DNA from: DASZQY01 sp035548515 | GTDB lineage: Bacteria; Pseudomonadota; Alphaproteobacteria; Rhizobiales; Kaistiaceae | Direction of reading: 5' to 3' | DNA: 64,000 nt | Assembly: GCA_035548515.1 (NCBI GenBank) | Contig: DASZSW010000032.1 | Span: forward strand, 1 to 64,000 | Shown here: one piece after another, positions 1 through 8,470 of the stretch | Layout: the number at the start of each line of letters is the position of its first letter | Position numbering within the stretch: the stretch's first letter is position 1 | Position numbers and translations under genes: made by a program | The notes under the pieces: generated by a model | Seen by the model: the letters and a program-made list of their open reading frames with translations, nothing else | Told to the model about the DNA's origin: nothing | The model's database searches: none

Positions 1-857
1 CCATCGCCGAACCACAGATCGGCATCGTCACCAACGTCGGCTGGGCCCACACCGAAAATTTTCCCGATGGCATCGCCGGCGTCGCTCGCGCCAAGAGCGA
101 GCTGATCCAGGCGTTGCCTCCCGAAGGCACGGCGGTCCTCAATGCCGATGATCCCCGCGTCCGTGAATTCCGGAAGTTCCACGCCGGCCGCACTATCCTC
201 TTCGGCCTCGCGAAAGATGCCGAAGTCCGCGCCGAAAACGTCGACATCAGCCCAACCGGCGCGCGCTTCCGCGCTCTCGGCGTCGATTTTGAATCACCTC
301 TCGCCGGACGCCACGGCGTCTCCAACGTTCTCGCCGGCATCGCCGCCGCCCGCGCTCTCGGCATCGCGCCCGAACGTCTCCGCGACGCCGTCCGTTCGCT
401 CGCGCCCGGCAAAATGCGCGGCGAGCAGACGCGCGTCAACGGCATCACAATCATCAACGACTGTTACAACGCTAATCCCGAAGCCATGCGCTCCATGCTG
501 GAGCTGCTTCGGGATACTCCGGCCACGCGCCGTATCGCCGTGCTCGGAGAAATGCTGGAGCTTGGCCGCGAGGCCGAGGCCCTGCACCGCAGCCTGGGAA
601 GATTCGTCGCGGAACAGGGCATTGATGCCGTGATTGGCATACGCGGCGCCGGACGCTGGATAGTAGACGAAGCTATCGCAGCGGGATTGTCGGGCGGCGC
701 CGCGTTATTTTTCGATACTCCGGAAGAGGCGGGCGAATATCTCAGACGATTTCTCAAACCGGGCGACGCCGTTCTGTTCAAAGGCTCGCGCGGTGTTCGC
801 GTGGAACGCGCACTGGAAGGGGCGCTGGCGGAAGAAACCGCCGGCGCCGTGAAATGA
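1..857 (+). CDS. murF: UDP-N-acetylmuramoyl-tripeptide--D-alanyl-D-alanine ligase, 5' end missing
   Basis: The reading frame is already open at the window edge (first full codon at base 3), so only the central and C-terminal Mur ligase domains are present, about 284 residues. MurF is the cytoplasmic ATP-dependent enzyme that adds D-Ala-D-Ala to UDP-MurNAc-tripeptide. Visible family features are TNVGWAH followed by the KSEL segment of the ATPase domain, NADDPRV, the C-terminal-domain motif NDCYNANPEAM, GEMLELG and FKGSRGVRVE near the end. The DCYNANPEAM and KGSRGVRVE forms resemble acidobacterial MurF; alphaproteobacterial MurF usually has ESYNANP and KGSLGSRM. Serine and leucine codons (TCC, CTC) and softer GC also differ from murD onwards. 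The next gene, mraY, starts 18 bases after the stop, whereas most later dcw genes overlap. Function is secure; origin is discussed in the findings. Confidence 0.93.
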   Translation, partial: IAEPQIGIVTNVGWAHTENFPDGIAGVARAKSELIQALPPEGTAVLNADDPRVREFRKFHAGRTILFGLAKDAEVRAENVDISPTGARFRALGVDFESPLAGRHGVSNVLAGIAAARALGIAPERLRDAVRSLAPGKMRGEQTRVNGITIINDCYNANPEAMRSMLELLRDTPATRRIAVLGEMLELGREAEALHRSLGRFVAEQGIDAVIGIRGAGRWIVDEAIAAGLSGGAALFFDTPEEAGEYLRRFLKPGDAVLFKGSRGVRVERALEGALAEETAGAVK

Positions 858-875
858 GGCGATAGAAACTTTCCC

Positions 876-2009
876 ATGCTGTACTGGCTGCTCTACGTAA
901 AGCTGCACACTGTCGTCTCCGCCTTCCGCGTGTTCGGATACGTGACCTCGCGAACCATGTTCGCCAGCCTCACGTCGCTTTTTCTCGGCATTCTGCTCGG
1001 CCCCTGGGTCATCCGCAGGCTGCGCGAGCTGAACTTCGGACAAAGCATCCGCGAGGACGGCCCGCAATCGCACCACAAGAAAGCCGGTACGCCTACCATG
1101 GGCGGCCTGCTTATCCTCGCCTGCACCGTCGGTCCCACTCTGCTCTGGGCCGATCTCACAGACACCTACGTCTGGATTGCCATGTTCGGCATGCTCTCCT
1201 ATGCCGTCATCGGATTCATTGACGATTACGCGAAGGTGATGAACAAGCGCAACCTCGGTCTCACTGCCCGCCAGAAATTCGGAATGCAGATGCTCGTCGC
1301 CGCGCTCCTCACCGGCGTCCTCGCCTGGATGCGCTACCGGAATCTCTATACCACTGAGCTCAACATTCCGTTCATCAAATCCTTCCGCCCGGATCTGCTC
1401 ATCCATTCCCTGATGAACAGTCCCTACACATTCCCGTTCGCGTTCATCGAGTTTTACATCTTCGTCGTCCTCGTCGTCGTCGGCTCCAGCAACGCCGTCA
1501 ACATCACGGACGGCCTCGACGGCCTCGCCGCGGGCCTCATGGTGATTGCTGGCGGAGCGCTCACCGTCCTCGCCTTCGTCGGCGGACACCGCGAGCTTTC
1601 TCAATACCTGCAGATCGTCCGCAATCCGCATTCCGCCGAGCTCAGTATCTTCTGCGGCTCCCTCACCGGCGCCAGCCTCGGCTTCCTCTGGTGGAACGCT
1701 CACACGGCGGACATGTTCATGGGCGACGTCGGCTCCCTCTCCATGGGCGGTGTGATGGGCGTCGTCGCCATCCTCATCAAACAGGAAATTCTGCTGCTGT
1801 TCATCGCCGGCGTCTTCGTCATCGAGCTCCTCAGTGTCATCCTCCAGGTCGGCAGCTTCAAGCTCCGCAAGAAGCGCATCTTCAAGATGGCGCCGATCCA
1901 CCATCACTTCGAAGCCATGGGCTGGACGGAATCCCAGATCGTCATCCGTTTCTGGATCATCGCCGTCGTGCTGGCGCTCCTCGGACTGTCGAGCCTGAAA
2001 CTCAGATGA
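876..2009 (+). CDS. mraY: phospho-N-acetylmuramoyl-pentapeptide-transferase
   Basis: Integral membrane enzyme of 377 residues that transfers phospho-MurNAc-pentapeptide from UDP to undecaprenyl phosphate, giving lipid I. Hallmarks are IREDGPQSHHKKAGTPTMGG near residue 60, the catalytic IDDYAK near 115, NAVNITDGLDGL near 207, FMGDVGSLSMGG near 285 and the MAPIHHHFE loop near 340, with about ten hydrophobic helices. The N-terminal two thirds (MLYWLLYVKLH, YVTSRTMFASLT, MNKRNLGLTARQK) look acidobacterial, but the last ~25 residues (QIVIRFWIIAVVLALLGLSSLKLR region) look typically alphaproteobacterial. The gene therefore seems mosaic, with a seam around 1930-1980. The stop overlaps the murD start as ATGA. 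Confidence 0.96.
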   Translation: MLYWLLYVKLHTVVSAFRVFGYVTSRTMFASLTSLFLGILLGPWVIRRLRELNFGQSIREDGPQSHHKKAGTPTMGGLLILACTVGPTLLWADLTDTYVWIAMFGMLSYAVIGFIDDYAKVMNKRNLGLTARQKFGMQMLVAALLTGVLAWMRYRNLYTTELNIPFIKSFRPDLLIHSLMNSPYTFPFAFIEFYIFVVLVVVGSSNAVNITDGLDGLAAGLMVIAGGALTVLAFVGGHRELSQYLQIVRNPHSAELSIFCGSLTGASLGFLWWNAHTADMFMGDVGSLSMGGVMGVVAILIKQEILLLFIAGVFVIELLSVILQVGSFKLRKKRIFKMAPIHHHFEAMGWTESQIVIRFWIIAVVLALLGLSSLKLR

Positions 2010-3406
2010 TTCCCGTCTTTTCTTTTCGCAACCAGAATGTCGCTGTCTTCGGCCTCGGCGAGAGCGGCAAGGCGACGGCGCTGGCGCTCGTCGCCGGCGG
2101 CGCCATGGTGTCGGCATTCGACGATAGCGCAGTGTCGACGGAAGCTGCGGCCTCCGCTGGCGTGCCGGTCGAGGACCTGCGCATCGCCGACTGGCAAAGC
2201 TTCGCCGCGCTGGTGCTGGCGCCGGGCGTGCCGCTGACGCATCCGAAACCCGCGTGGCCGGTAGTCAGCGCGCGGGCCGCCGGCATTGAGATCATCGGCG
2301 ACATCGAACTGTTCTGCCGCGAGCGGACGCGCAACGTGCCGCAGGCGCCGTTCATCGCGATCACCGGCACCAACGGCAAGTCGACGACGACGGCGCTCAT
2401 CGCCCACATCCTCGCTGCCACAGGCCGCGAGGTGGAGCTCGGCGGCAATATCGGCAAGGCGATCCTGTCGCTCGAGCCCCCACGCACCGGGCGCCACCAC
2501 GTTATCGAGTGTTCGTCGTTCCAGATCGACCTGGCGCCGAGCCTCAATCCGTCCATCGGCGTGCTGCTCAACCTGACGCCCGACCATCTCGACCGCCACG
2601 GCACCATGGCGGCTTACGCGCGCATCAAGGAGCGGCTGGTCGCCAGCTCGGACGTCGCCGTGATCGCGGTGGATGACGACTGGACCCAATCCATCGCCGA
2701 TCGTATCGCTCGCGCCGGCACACGCGTCATCCGCGTCTCGGCCCGCCGGCCGCTGGCCGATGGCGTCTACGCCGAGGGCGGCGACCTCTACGTTGCCGCG
2801 GCTGGGGCCGCGACCAAGTTCATGTCGCTCGACGGCATTGCCACGCTCCGTGGCCAGCACAACGCGCAGAACGCGGCCGCCGCGATCGCGGTGTGCCGCG
2901 CCTCGGGCCTGAGCGACGCGGAGATCGCGGCGGCGGTGCGCACGTTTCCCGGCCTGCCGCATCGTCTCGAGGAAGTCGGCCACCGCGGCCGCGTCACTTT
3001 CATCAACGACAGCAAGGCCACCAACGCCGATGCCGCGGCGAAGGCGCTGGCGAGCATGTCGCGCATTTACTGGATCGCCGGTGGTCGCGCCAAAACCGGC
3101 GGCATCACCAGCCTCAAGCCATACTTCCCGCGCATCGTGAAGGCGTACCTGATCGGCGAGGCGGCCAAGGAATTTGCGACAACGCTTGGCGAAGACGTGC
3201 CGTGGCAGATGTGCGGCACGCTGCAGAACGCGGTGAACGCCGCGGCAGCCGACGCCGCCGACGATACGCGTGGCGATCCGGTCGTGCTGCTGTCGCCGGC
3301 GTGCGCGTCTTACGATCAGTTCCAGAACTTCGAGCGGCGGGGCGATGCCTTCCGCCTGCTCGTGCGTCAGCTCAACGGGGTTATCAGCCAGGGGAGGGCT
3401 GCCTGA
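2006..3406 (+). CDS. murD: UDP-N-acetylmuramoylalanine--D-glutamate ligase
   Basis: Cytoplasmic ligase adding D-Glu to UDP-MurNAc-L-Ala. The start is the ATG that overlaps the mraY stop (ATGA), giving 466 residues, normal for alphaproteobacterial MurD. The N-terminal Rossmann domain begins VAVFGLGESG, the P-loop GTNGKSTTTALI lies near residue 120, and ECSSFQ, LNLTPDHLDRH and FINDSKATN (near 330) are canonical. Codon use from here on is strongly GCG/CTG/GTC-rich, unlike the two upstream genes. The stop overlaps the ftsW start (TGATG). The open frame continues upstream into mraY, but no family member has such an extension. Confidence 0.96.
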   Translation: MIPVFSFRNQNVAVFGLGESGKATALALVAGGAMVSAFDDSAVSTEAAASAGVPVEDLRIADWQSFAALVLAPGVPLTHPKPAWPVVSARAAGIEIIGDIELFCRERTRNVPQAPFIAITGTNGKSTTTALIAHILAATGREVELGGNIGKAILSLEPPRTGRHHVIECSSFQIDLAPSLNPSIGVLLNLTPDHLDRHGTMAAYARIKERLVASSDVAVIAVDDDWTQSIADRIARAGTRVIRVSARRPLADGVYAEGGDLYVAAAGAATKFMSLDGIATLRGQHNAQNAAAAIAVCRASGLSDAEIAAAVRTFPGLPHRLEEVGHRGRVTFINDSKATNADAAAKALASMSRIYWIAGGRAKTGGITSLKPYFPRIVKAYLIGEAAKEFATTLGEDVPWQMCGTLQNAVNAAAADAADDTRGDPVVLLSPACASYDQFQNFERRGDAFRLLVRQLNGVISQGRAA

Positions 3407-4560
3407 TGGTCAGCCGAGCCAACCGTAGTCCGTTCGCCGAATGGTGGTGGACGATCGACAAGTACCTGCTCGGTGCTGTCATCGTGCTGATGCTCGGCGG
3501 CGTCGTCCTGTCGTTCGCCGGCTCGCCGGCGGTGGCCGAGCGCCTCGGCTACGACAGCTTCCATTTCGTCAAACGCCACGTCGGCTTCTTCGTGCCGGCA
3601 CTGGCAGTGATGCTCGCCACGTCGTTCCTGACGCCGAAAGGCGCCCGTCGCACAGCGATGGTGGTGCTGCTCGTCGCGCTGTCGCTGATGCTGGCGACGC
3701 TGTTCGTTGGCTTCGAGGTCAAAGGCTCGCGCCGCTGGATCAACATAGCCGCGCTATCGCTGCAGCCATCTGAATTCATGAAGCCGGCATTCATCGTCGT
3801 CGTCGCCTGGCTGTTCGCGGAGAATCGCACGCGGCCCGACATCCCGGGCAACCTGTTCGCGCTGATCCTGCTGATCATCGCGGCGGCGCTGCTCATCGCC
3901 GAGCCCGATTTCGGCCAGACGTCGCTGATCACGCTTGCCTGGGGCGCCGTGTTCTTCATGGCCGGCATGCCGCTCGTGTGGATTTTCGCGCTTGGCGCCG
4001 TGGGCGTAGGCGGTGTCTTCGCGGCCTACACCTTCCTGCCGCACGTCGCGGCGCGCATCGATCGGTTCCTCTCGCCGGAATCGGGCGACACGTTCCAGGT
4101 CGACCGCGCGCTGGACTCGATCCTGCGCGGCGGCTGGTTCGGGCAGGGACCGGGCGAGGGCATGGTCAAGCGCGTCCTTCCCGACGCGCACACCGATTTC
4201 ATCTTCGCGGTCGCGGTCGAGGAATACGGCATCATCATCTGCCTGGCGCTCGTCGCGGTGTTCGCGCTCATCGTGTTCCGCGGCCTGTCGCGGAGCGCGC
4301 GCAGCGAGGATCCGTTCGTTCGTCTCGCCTCCGCTGGGCTTGTCGTTCTGTTCGGCGTCCAGGCGGTCATCAACATGGCGGTGAACCTCAACCTGATGCC
4401 GGCGAAGGGCATGACGCTGCCGTTCATTTCGTATGGCGGTTCGTCGATGATCGCCGTCGCGTTCGGTATGGGGCTGTTGCTGGCGCTGACCCGCCGGCGG
4501 CCGGAACCTAGGCGTGTACGCCCGCCAGTGGCCGCCGCGCCCACTCCTGCCGCTGCCTGA
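3406..4560 (+). CDS. ftsW: peptidoglycan glycosyltransferase FtsW (SEDS family)
   Basis: Multi-pass divisome protein of 384 residues that polymerises lipid II at the septum together with its class B PBP. The start ATG overlaps the murD stop (TGATG). SEDS features are GSRRWINIAALSLQPSEFMKPA near residue 108, AEPDFGQTSLI near 165, WFGQGPGEGMVKRVLPDAHTDFIFAVAVEEYG near 245-275 (with the catalytic-type Asp of the large loop) and MPAKGMTLPFISYGGSS near 335. Spaced motifs and about ten hydrophobic segments fit the family. The proline/alanine tail is unremarkable. RodA is the alternative SEDS member, but position in the dcw cluster argues for FtsW. Confidence 0.95.
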   Translation: MVSRANRSPFAEWWWTIDKYLLGAVIVLMLGGVVLSFAGSPAVAERLGYDSFHFVKRHVGFFVPALAVMLATSFLTPKGARRTAMVVLLVALSLMLATLFVGFEVKGSRRWINIAALSLQPSEFMKPAFIVVVAWLFAENRTRPDIPGNLFALILLIIAAALLIAEPDFGQTSLITLAWGAVFFMAGMPLVWIFALGAVGVGGVFAAYTFLPHVAARIDRFLSPESGDTFQVDRALDSILRGGWFGQGPGEGMVKRVLPDAHTDFIFAVAVEEYGIIICLALVAVFALIVFRGLSRSARSEDPFVRLASAGLVVLFGVQAVINMAVNLNLMPAKGMTLPFISYGGSSMIAVAFGMGLLLALTRRRPEPRRVRPPVAAAPTPAAA

Positions 4561-4564
4561 TCTG

Positions 4565-5650
4565 GTGGCGAAGCTTGCGCTCATCGCCGCCGGCGGTACC
4601 GGCGGCCATCTCTTTCCGGCGGAGTCGCTGGCGCTGACGCTGAAGGCGCGCGGCTGGCGCGTGCATCTTGCCACCGATCATCGCGTGGAGACCTACGGCC
4701 ACGACTTTCCGGCGGAGGAGATACACTTCATCCAGTCGGCGACGATCACGCGGTCGCCGATCGCCGCGGCAAAGGCGGTCGCGTCGCTCGCGTGGGGCGC
4801 TTTGCAGTCGCGACTGCTGGTGGCGCGCATCAAGCCGAACGTCGCGATCGGCTTCGGTGGCTATCCAACGGTGCCGCCGATCCTCGCCGCGGCATCTGCC
4901 AAGGTGCCCACCATCGTGCACGAGCAGAACGCGGTGCTCGGCCGCGCCAACCGTTTCCTCGCCAAGCGTGTGACGCGTCTCGCGACGAGCTTCGCCAAGG
5001 TCGGCGGTGCCGAGGCGCTGACGGGCAAAGTCGTGCAGACCGGCAACCCCGTGCGCCCCGCGGTCCGAGCCGCTGCGGAGACGCCGTATCCGCAGCGCAC
5101 GACCAGCGATCCATTCCGCCTGCTGGTATTCGGCGGCAGTCAGGGCGCGCGGTTCTTTTCCGACACGATGCCCGCCACGGTCGCGCTCGTCGGCAAGGAT
5201 ATGCAGCAACGCCTGAAACTGACGCAGCAATGCCGCCCCGAGGACATCGCCCGGGTGCGGCAGGCATACGAGCTGATGGGGGTCAGCGCCGAGCTGCAAC
5301 CGTTCTTTTCGGACATGCCGTCGCGCATCGCCGGCAGTCATCTCGTTGTCTCGCGCTCGGGCGCGTCGACGTGCGCTGAGCTCGCCGTCATCGGCCGCCC
5401 CGCGATCATGGTCCCGCTTCCCCACGCGCTCGACCAGGACCAGCGCGCCAATGCCACGGTGCTGGCCGAAGCGGGCGGCGGCTGGCTGATCGACCAGGCG
5501 GCGCTGACGCCGGCCCGCCTGGCCGGCGAGATCGTGCGCGTGATGAAGGAACCGGAACGCCTGGCCATCGCTGCCGCGGCCGCGAAAGCGCAGGGCCGCC
5601 CCGACGCAGTTGACCGGCTCGCCGATCTGGTGGAACAGGTCGCGGTATGA
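4565..5650 (+). CDS. murG: UDP-GlcNAc:MurNAc-pentapeptide-undecaprenol GlcNAc transferase
   Basis: Peripheral inner-membrane GT28 glycosyltransferase converting lipid I to lipid II. I chose the GTG at 4565, four bases after the ftsW stop, because it gives the family N-terminus VAKLALIAAGGTGGH and 361 residues. An in-frame GTG at 4514 would overlap ftsW by 47 bases. Motifs are GGTGGH (10-15), GFGGYPT, HEQNAVLGRANR, VFGGSQGAR (near 188), RSGASTCAEL and PLPHALDQDQRANA. No good Shine-Dalgarno precedes 4565, so it is probably translationally coupled to ftsW. In many relatives murC follows immediately; here a repeat element separates them. Confidence 0.94.
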   Translation: MAKLALIAAGGTGGHLFPAESLALTLKARGWRVHLATDHRVETYGHDFPAEEIHFIQSATITRSPIAAAKAVASLAWGALQSRLLVARIKPNVAIGFGGYPTVPPILAAASAKVPTIVHEQNAVLGRANRFLAKRVTRLATSFAKVGGAEALTGKVVQTGNPVRPAVRAAAETPYPQRTTSDPFRLLVFGGSQGARFFSDTMPATVALVGKDMQQRLKLTQQCRPEDIARVRQAYELMGVSAELQPFFSDMPSRIAGSHLVVSRSGASTCAELAVIGRPAIMVPLPHALDQDQRANATVLAEAGGGWLIDQAALTPARLAGEIVRVMKEPERLAIAAAAAKAQGRPDAVDRLADLVEQVAV

Positions 5651-5674
5651 GCAACGCACTTCGTCGTCCCGCCG

Positions 5675-5824
5675 CCTCACCCTCCCCCTTGAGGGGAGGT
5701 CGAAATCGCGTCAGCGATTTCGGGAGGGGGTGCAACGTCGGGGAAATCGGCGGCCTGCATCGAACGATGCACCCCTCCCCAAAACCGCTGCGCGGTTTTG
5801 ACCCTCCCTCAAGGGGAGGGTTGG
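5675..5824 (-). repeat. mosaic palindromic repeat element, copy A (murG-murC junction)
   Basis: Two GC-rich hairpin modules fill the gap between murG and murC. Module 1 combines a ccctcccccttgagggg fold with GAAATCGCGTCAGCGATTTC (5703-5722). Module 2 combines AAAACCGCTGCGCGGTTTT (5781-5799) with a CTCCCTCAAGGGGAG palindrome. Read on the minus strand, the arms match the element at 59658-59790 almost base for base, with a different central spacer. The frame from the ATG overlapping the murG stop stays open through the element but encodes nothing recognisable. Its last bases, GGGGAGGG, end 11 bases before the murC ATG and could serve as its ribosome binding site. Confidence 0.8.
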
Positions 5825-5831
5825 AAAAAAC

Positions 5832-7241
5832 ATGAAACAGCTCCGCGAAGACATCGGCCCGGTGCACTTCATCGGCATCGGCGGCATCGGCATGAGCGGC
5901 ATTGCTGAGGTGCTGGCCAATCTCGGCCACCGCGTGCAGGGCTCGGACGCCGCCGACAATGCCAACGTCCAGCGTCTGCGCGCGCGCGGCATTCCCGTCT
6001 TCGTCGGGCACAAGGCGGAGAACCTTGGCGCCGCCAAGGTCGTGGTCGTCTCCTCGGCCATCAAGCGCGACAATCCGGAACTCGCCGCAGCCCGCGAGAA
6101 GCAGCTGCCGATCGTGCGGCGCGCCGAGATGCTCGCCGAGTTGATGCGGTTCAAGCAGGCGGTCGCGATCGCGGGCACGCACGGCAAGACGACGACCACG
6201 TCCATGGTCGCCGCGCTCCTCGATGCCGGCGGGTTCGACCCGACGGTCATCAACGGCGGGATCATCAACGCGTACGGCACGAACGCGCGCATGGGCGCCT
6301 CGGACTGGATGGTGGTGGAGGCGGACGAGTCCGACGGGACGTTCGTCAAGCTGCCGGCAGATGTGGCGCTCGTCACAAACATCGATCCCGAGCACCTCGA
6401 CCACTACGGCTCGTTCGACAAGGTGCGCGAGGCTTTCCTCCAGTTCGTGGAGAACGTCCCGTTCTACGGCTTCGCCGTCATGTGCCTCGACCATCCTGAG
6501 GTGCAGGCGCTCGTTGGCCGTATCGAAGACCGGCGCATCGTCACGTACGGCGCCAGTCCGCAGGCTGACGTTCGCTACACCGACCTCCGTGTCGAAGGCG
6601 GCAAATCGCACTTCACCGTCGTGGTCCGCGATCGCCTCAATAGCGGCAAGGCGCACGTCATAGAGGGCCTCAGCGTCTCGATGCCGGGCGAGCACAACGT
6701 GCAGAACGCTACGGGCGCGTTGGCGGTCGCGCACAATCTCGGCGTTGCGGACAAGGCGATCGTCACAGGGCTCGCCGGCTTCGGCGGCGTGAAGCGCCGC
6801 TTCACGCGGACCGGCGAATGGAATGGCGTCGCGATCATTGACGACTACGGGCACCACCCGGTGGAGATCGCCGCCGTGCTGAAGGCCGCGCGCTCGATCA
6901 GCGCCGGTCACCACGTCATCGCCGTCGTACAGCCGCACCGCTACACCCGCCTGCACGATCTGTTCGACCAGTTCTGCCTGTGCTTCAACGACGCCGACAC
7001 GGTCATCGTCGCGCCGGTCTATGCCGCTGGCGAAGCGCCGATCGACGGCGCCAGCCGCGAGGCGCTGGTCGAGGGCCTCAAGACGCGCGGCCACCGCGAT
7101 GCGCGTCCGCTCGAGGGCCCGGACGCGCTAGCCGGCATGGTGCGCGGCCTGGCGCGCCCGGGCGACATCGTCGTCTGCCTCGGCGCTGGATCGATCAGCG
7201 CGTGGGCGTACGCACTGCCCGAGCAGCTGGCGAAGTTATGA
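5832..7241 (+). CDS. murC: UDP-N-acetylmuramate--L-alanine ligase
   Basis: First Mur ligase of the cytoplasmic pathway, adding L-Ala to UDP-MurNAc; 469 residues, the usual length. The N-terminus MKQLREDIGPVHFIGIGGIGMSG is the family signature, followed by the P-loop GTHGKTTTTSMV near residue 115, EADESDGTF, NIDPEHLDHYG, EHNVQNATGA and the C-terminal DDYGHHPVEI. The start ATG lies just downstream of the palindromic repeat, whose terminal GGGGAGGG is the only Shine-Dalgarno-like sequence. The stop overlaps the murB start (ATGA). Confidence 0.96.
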   Translation: MKQLREDIGPVHFIGIGGIGMSGIAEVLANLGHRVQGSDAADNANVQRLRARGIPVFVGHKAENLGAAKVVVVSSAIKRDNPELAAAREKQLPIVRRAEMLAELMRFKQAVAIAGTHGKTTTTSMVAALLDAGGFDPTVINGGIINAYGTNARMGASDWMVVEADESDGTFVKLPADVALVTNIDPEHLDHYGSFDKVREAFLQFVENVPFYGFAVMCLDHPEVQALVGRIEDRRIVTYGASPQADVRYTDLRVEGGKSHFTVVVRDRLNSGKAHVIEGLSVSMPGEHNVQNATGALAVAHNLGVADKAIVTGLAGFGGVKRRFTRTGEWNGVAIIDDYGHHPVEIAAVLKAARSISAGHHVIAVVQPHRYTRLHDLFDQFCLCFNDADTVIVAPVYAAGEAPIDGASREALVEGLKTRGHRDARPLEGPDALAGMVRGLARPGDIVVCLGAGSISAWAYALPEQLAKL

Positions 7242-8167
7242 CTCCCGCCGACATCGTCGTCCGCGGCCGCCTCACGCCCAACGCCGACATTGCGCCGTTC
7301 ACGTGGTTCCGCGTCGGGGGCAAGGCCGAGTTCCTTTTCCAGCCCGCCGACGCAGATGACCTTGCGCAGTTTCTGTCGCAGCTCGACGCGTCGGTTCCGG
7401 TCACGGTGATCGGCGTCGGCTCGAATCTGCTGGTGCGCGACGGCGGCATCGACGGCGTCACCATCCGCCTGTCGGCGAAAGGCTTCGGCCAGACCACGCG
7501 CGAGGAGGGCGACCGCATCCGCACTGGCACCGCCGTGCTCGACAAGCGGTTCGCGTCGTTCGCGCTGGAGCAGGGGCTCGCTGGCTTCGCTTTCTACCAC
7601 GGCATTCCGGGCACGATCGGCGGCGCGCTTCGCATGAACGCGGGTGCCAATGGTGGCGAGACGAAGGATCGCTTGGTCGAGGCGAACGCCGTCGACCGGC
7701 AGGGCAGGCGCCATCGCCTGAGCAACGCCGATTTCGGTTTCACCTATCGCCACGCCGCGGCGAGCGACGACCTCATCTTCACCGACGCGGTGTATCAGGG
7801 TACGCTGGCCGAACAATCCGCGATCAAAGCCGAGATGGACGCCGTCGAAGCGCATCGCGAGGCCGCCCAGCCGATCCGCGAAAAGACGGGGGGTTCGACC
7901 TTCACCAATCCGCCCGGCAAGAAGGCGTGGCAGCTGATTGACGCCGCCGGCTGCCGCGGCCTGAAGGTCGGCGGCGCGATGGTGTCGGAGATGCACTGCA
8001 ACTTCCTGATCAACACCGGCAGCGCCACTCCCGATGACATCGAGCGGCTGGGGGAGACGGTGCGAAAGCGCGTACTGGAAGCCAGCGGCGTCCGCTTGGA
8101 ATGGGAGATCAAGCGCGTGGGGCGGTTTGCGGGCGAGGAAATCCGCCCGTTCTTAGACGCGGGTTGA
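7238..8167 (+). CDS. murB: UDP-N-acetylenolpyruvoylglucosamine reductase
   Basis: FAD-dependent cytoplasmic enzyme reducing UDP-GlcNAc-enolpyruvate to UDP-MurNAc. The ATG overlapping the murC stop gives 309 residues and the expected start before the FAD-binding TWFRVGGKAEFLFQP. Further motifs are GVGSNLLVRDGG near residue 63, FYHGIPGTIGGALRMNAGANG near 118, EKTGGSTFTNPPGKKAWQLID and a C-terminal MHCNFLIN. This ends the first half of the dcw cluster: the next genes are a vapBC pair and a reverse-strand gene, so ddl is not in the same transcript as murB unless vapBC and antisense sequence are read through. Confidence 0.95.
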   Translation: MTPADIVVRGRLTPNADIAPFTWFRVGGKAEFLFQPADADDLAQFLSQLDASVPVTVIGVGSNLLVRDGGIDGVTIRLSAKGFGQTTREEGDRIRTGTAVLDKRFASFALEQGLAGFAFYHGIPGTIGGALRMNAGANGGETKDRLVEANAVDRQGRRHRLSNADFGFTYRHAAASDDLIFTDAVYQGTLAEQSAIKAEMDAVEAHREAAQPIREKTGGSTFTNPPGKKAWQLIDAAGCRGLKVGGAMVSEMHCNFLINTGSATPDDIERLGETVRKRVLEASGVRLEWEIKRVGRFAGEEIRPFLDAG

Positions 8168-8190
8168 ATCGGTGAAAGTGAGTGGGTATA

Positions 8191-8213
8191 TTTCTACCGT
8201 AAGATGGTAGAAA
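8191..8213. promoter_or_regulatory. palindromic operator of vapBC
   Basis: A perfect 8-bp inverted repeat, TTTCTACC at 8191-8198 and GGTAGAAA at 8206-8213 with a 7-base centre, lies nine bases before the vapB start at 8222. VapB antitoxins and VapBC complexes normally repress their own promoter through such sites; the binding itself is inferred from position. Confidence 0.7.
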
Positions 8214-8221
8214 GGTGCGTT

Positions 8222-8470
8222 ATGGGCATCAATATCAAGAATCCCGAGACGGAACAGCTTATCCGTGAATTGGCGGCGAAAACGGGCAAGGGACAGACCG
8301 AAGCTGTCACTATCGCGGTACGTGAAGCGTTGGCTCGCTTGGAAAGGCGAGGCTTGGCGGAGCGCTTGATGGCGATCGCCGAGCAAACAGCCCCCTTGTT
8401 CAAGCCGCCGTACGACACGATCGAGCATGGCGATCTCCTGTACGACAAGGACACCGGCCTGCCGAGATGA
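8222..8470 (+). CDS. vapB: VapB-family antitoxin (Rv0623-like)
   Basis: Small protein of 82 residues from the ATG at 8222, preceded by GAAAGG. An upstream in-frame ATG at 8204 would lie inside the operator palindrome and is less likely. The sequence MGINIKNPETEQLIRELA...TGKGQTEAVTIAVREAL is the N-terminal ribbon-helix-helix-like region of the Rv0623 antitoxin class. The C-terminal part (DTIEHGDLLYDKDTGLPR) matches the toxin-binding tail common in these proteins. The stop overlaps the vapC start (ATGA), the usual coupling of antitoxin and toxin. It neutralises the VapC RNase and represses the operon by family analogy. Confidence 0.85.
   Translation: MGINIKNPETEQLIRELAAKTGKGQTEAVTIAVREALARLERRGLAERLMAIAEQTAPLFKPPYDTIEHGDLLYDKDTGLPR

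Noticed and set aside
705..2117. Open frame of 470 codons on the minus strand opposite mraY
   Set aside because: Translation is Asp/Glu/Arg/Gly-rich with no domain and lies wholly antisense to a certain gene; typical shadow frame of GC-rich DNA.
1691..3406. MurD read as a 571-residue protein beginning inside mraY
   Set aside because: The upstream 105 codons are out-of-frame mraY sequence; the ATG overlapping the mraY stop gives the conserved MurD N-terminus.
5647..5835. 62-codon frame between murG and murC
   Set aside because: It consists of palindromic repeat sequence and matches nothing; the ATG is merely the four-base overlap with the murG stop.
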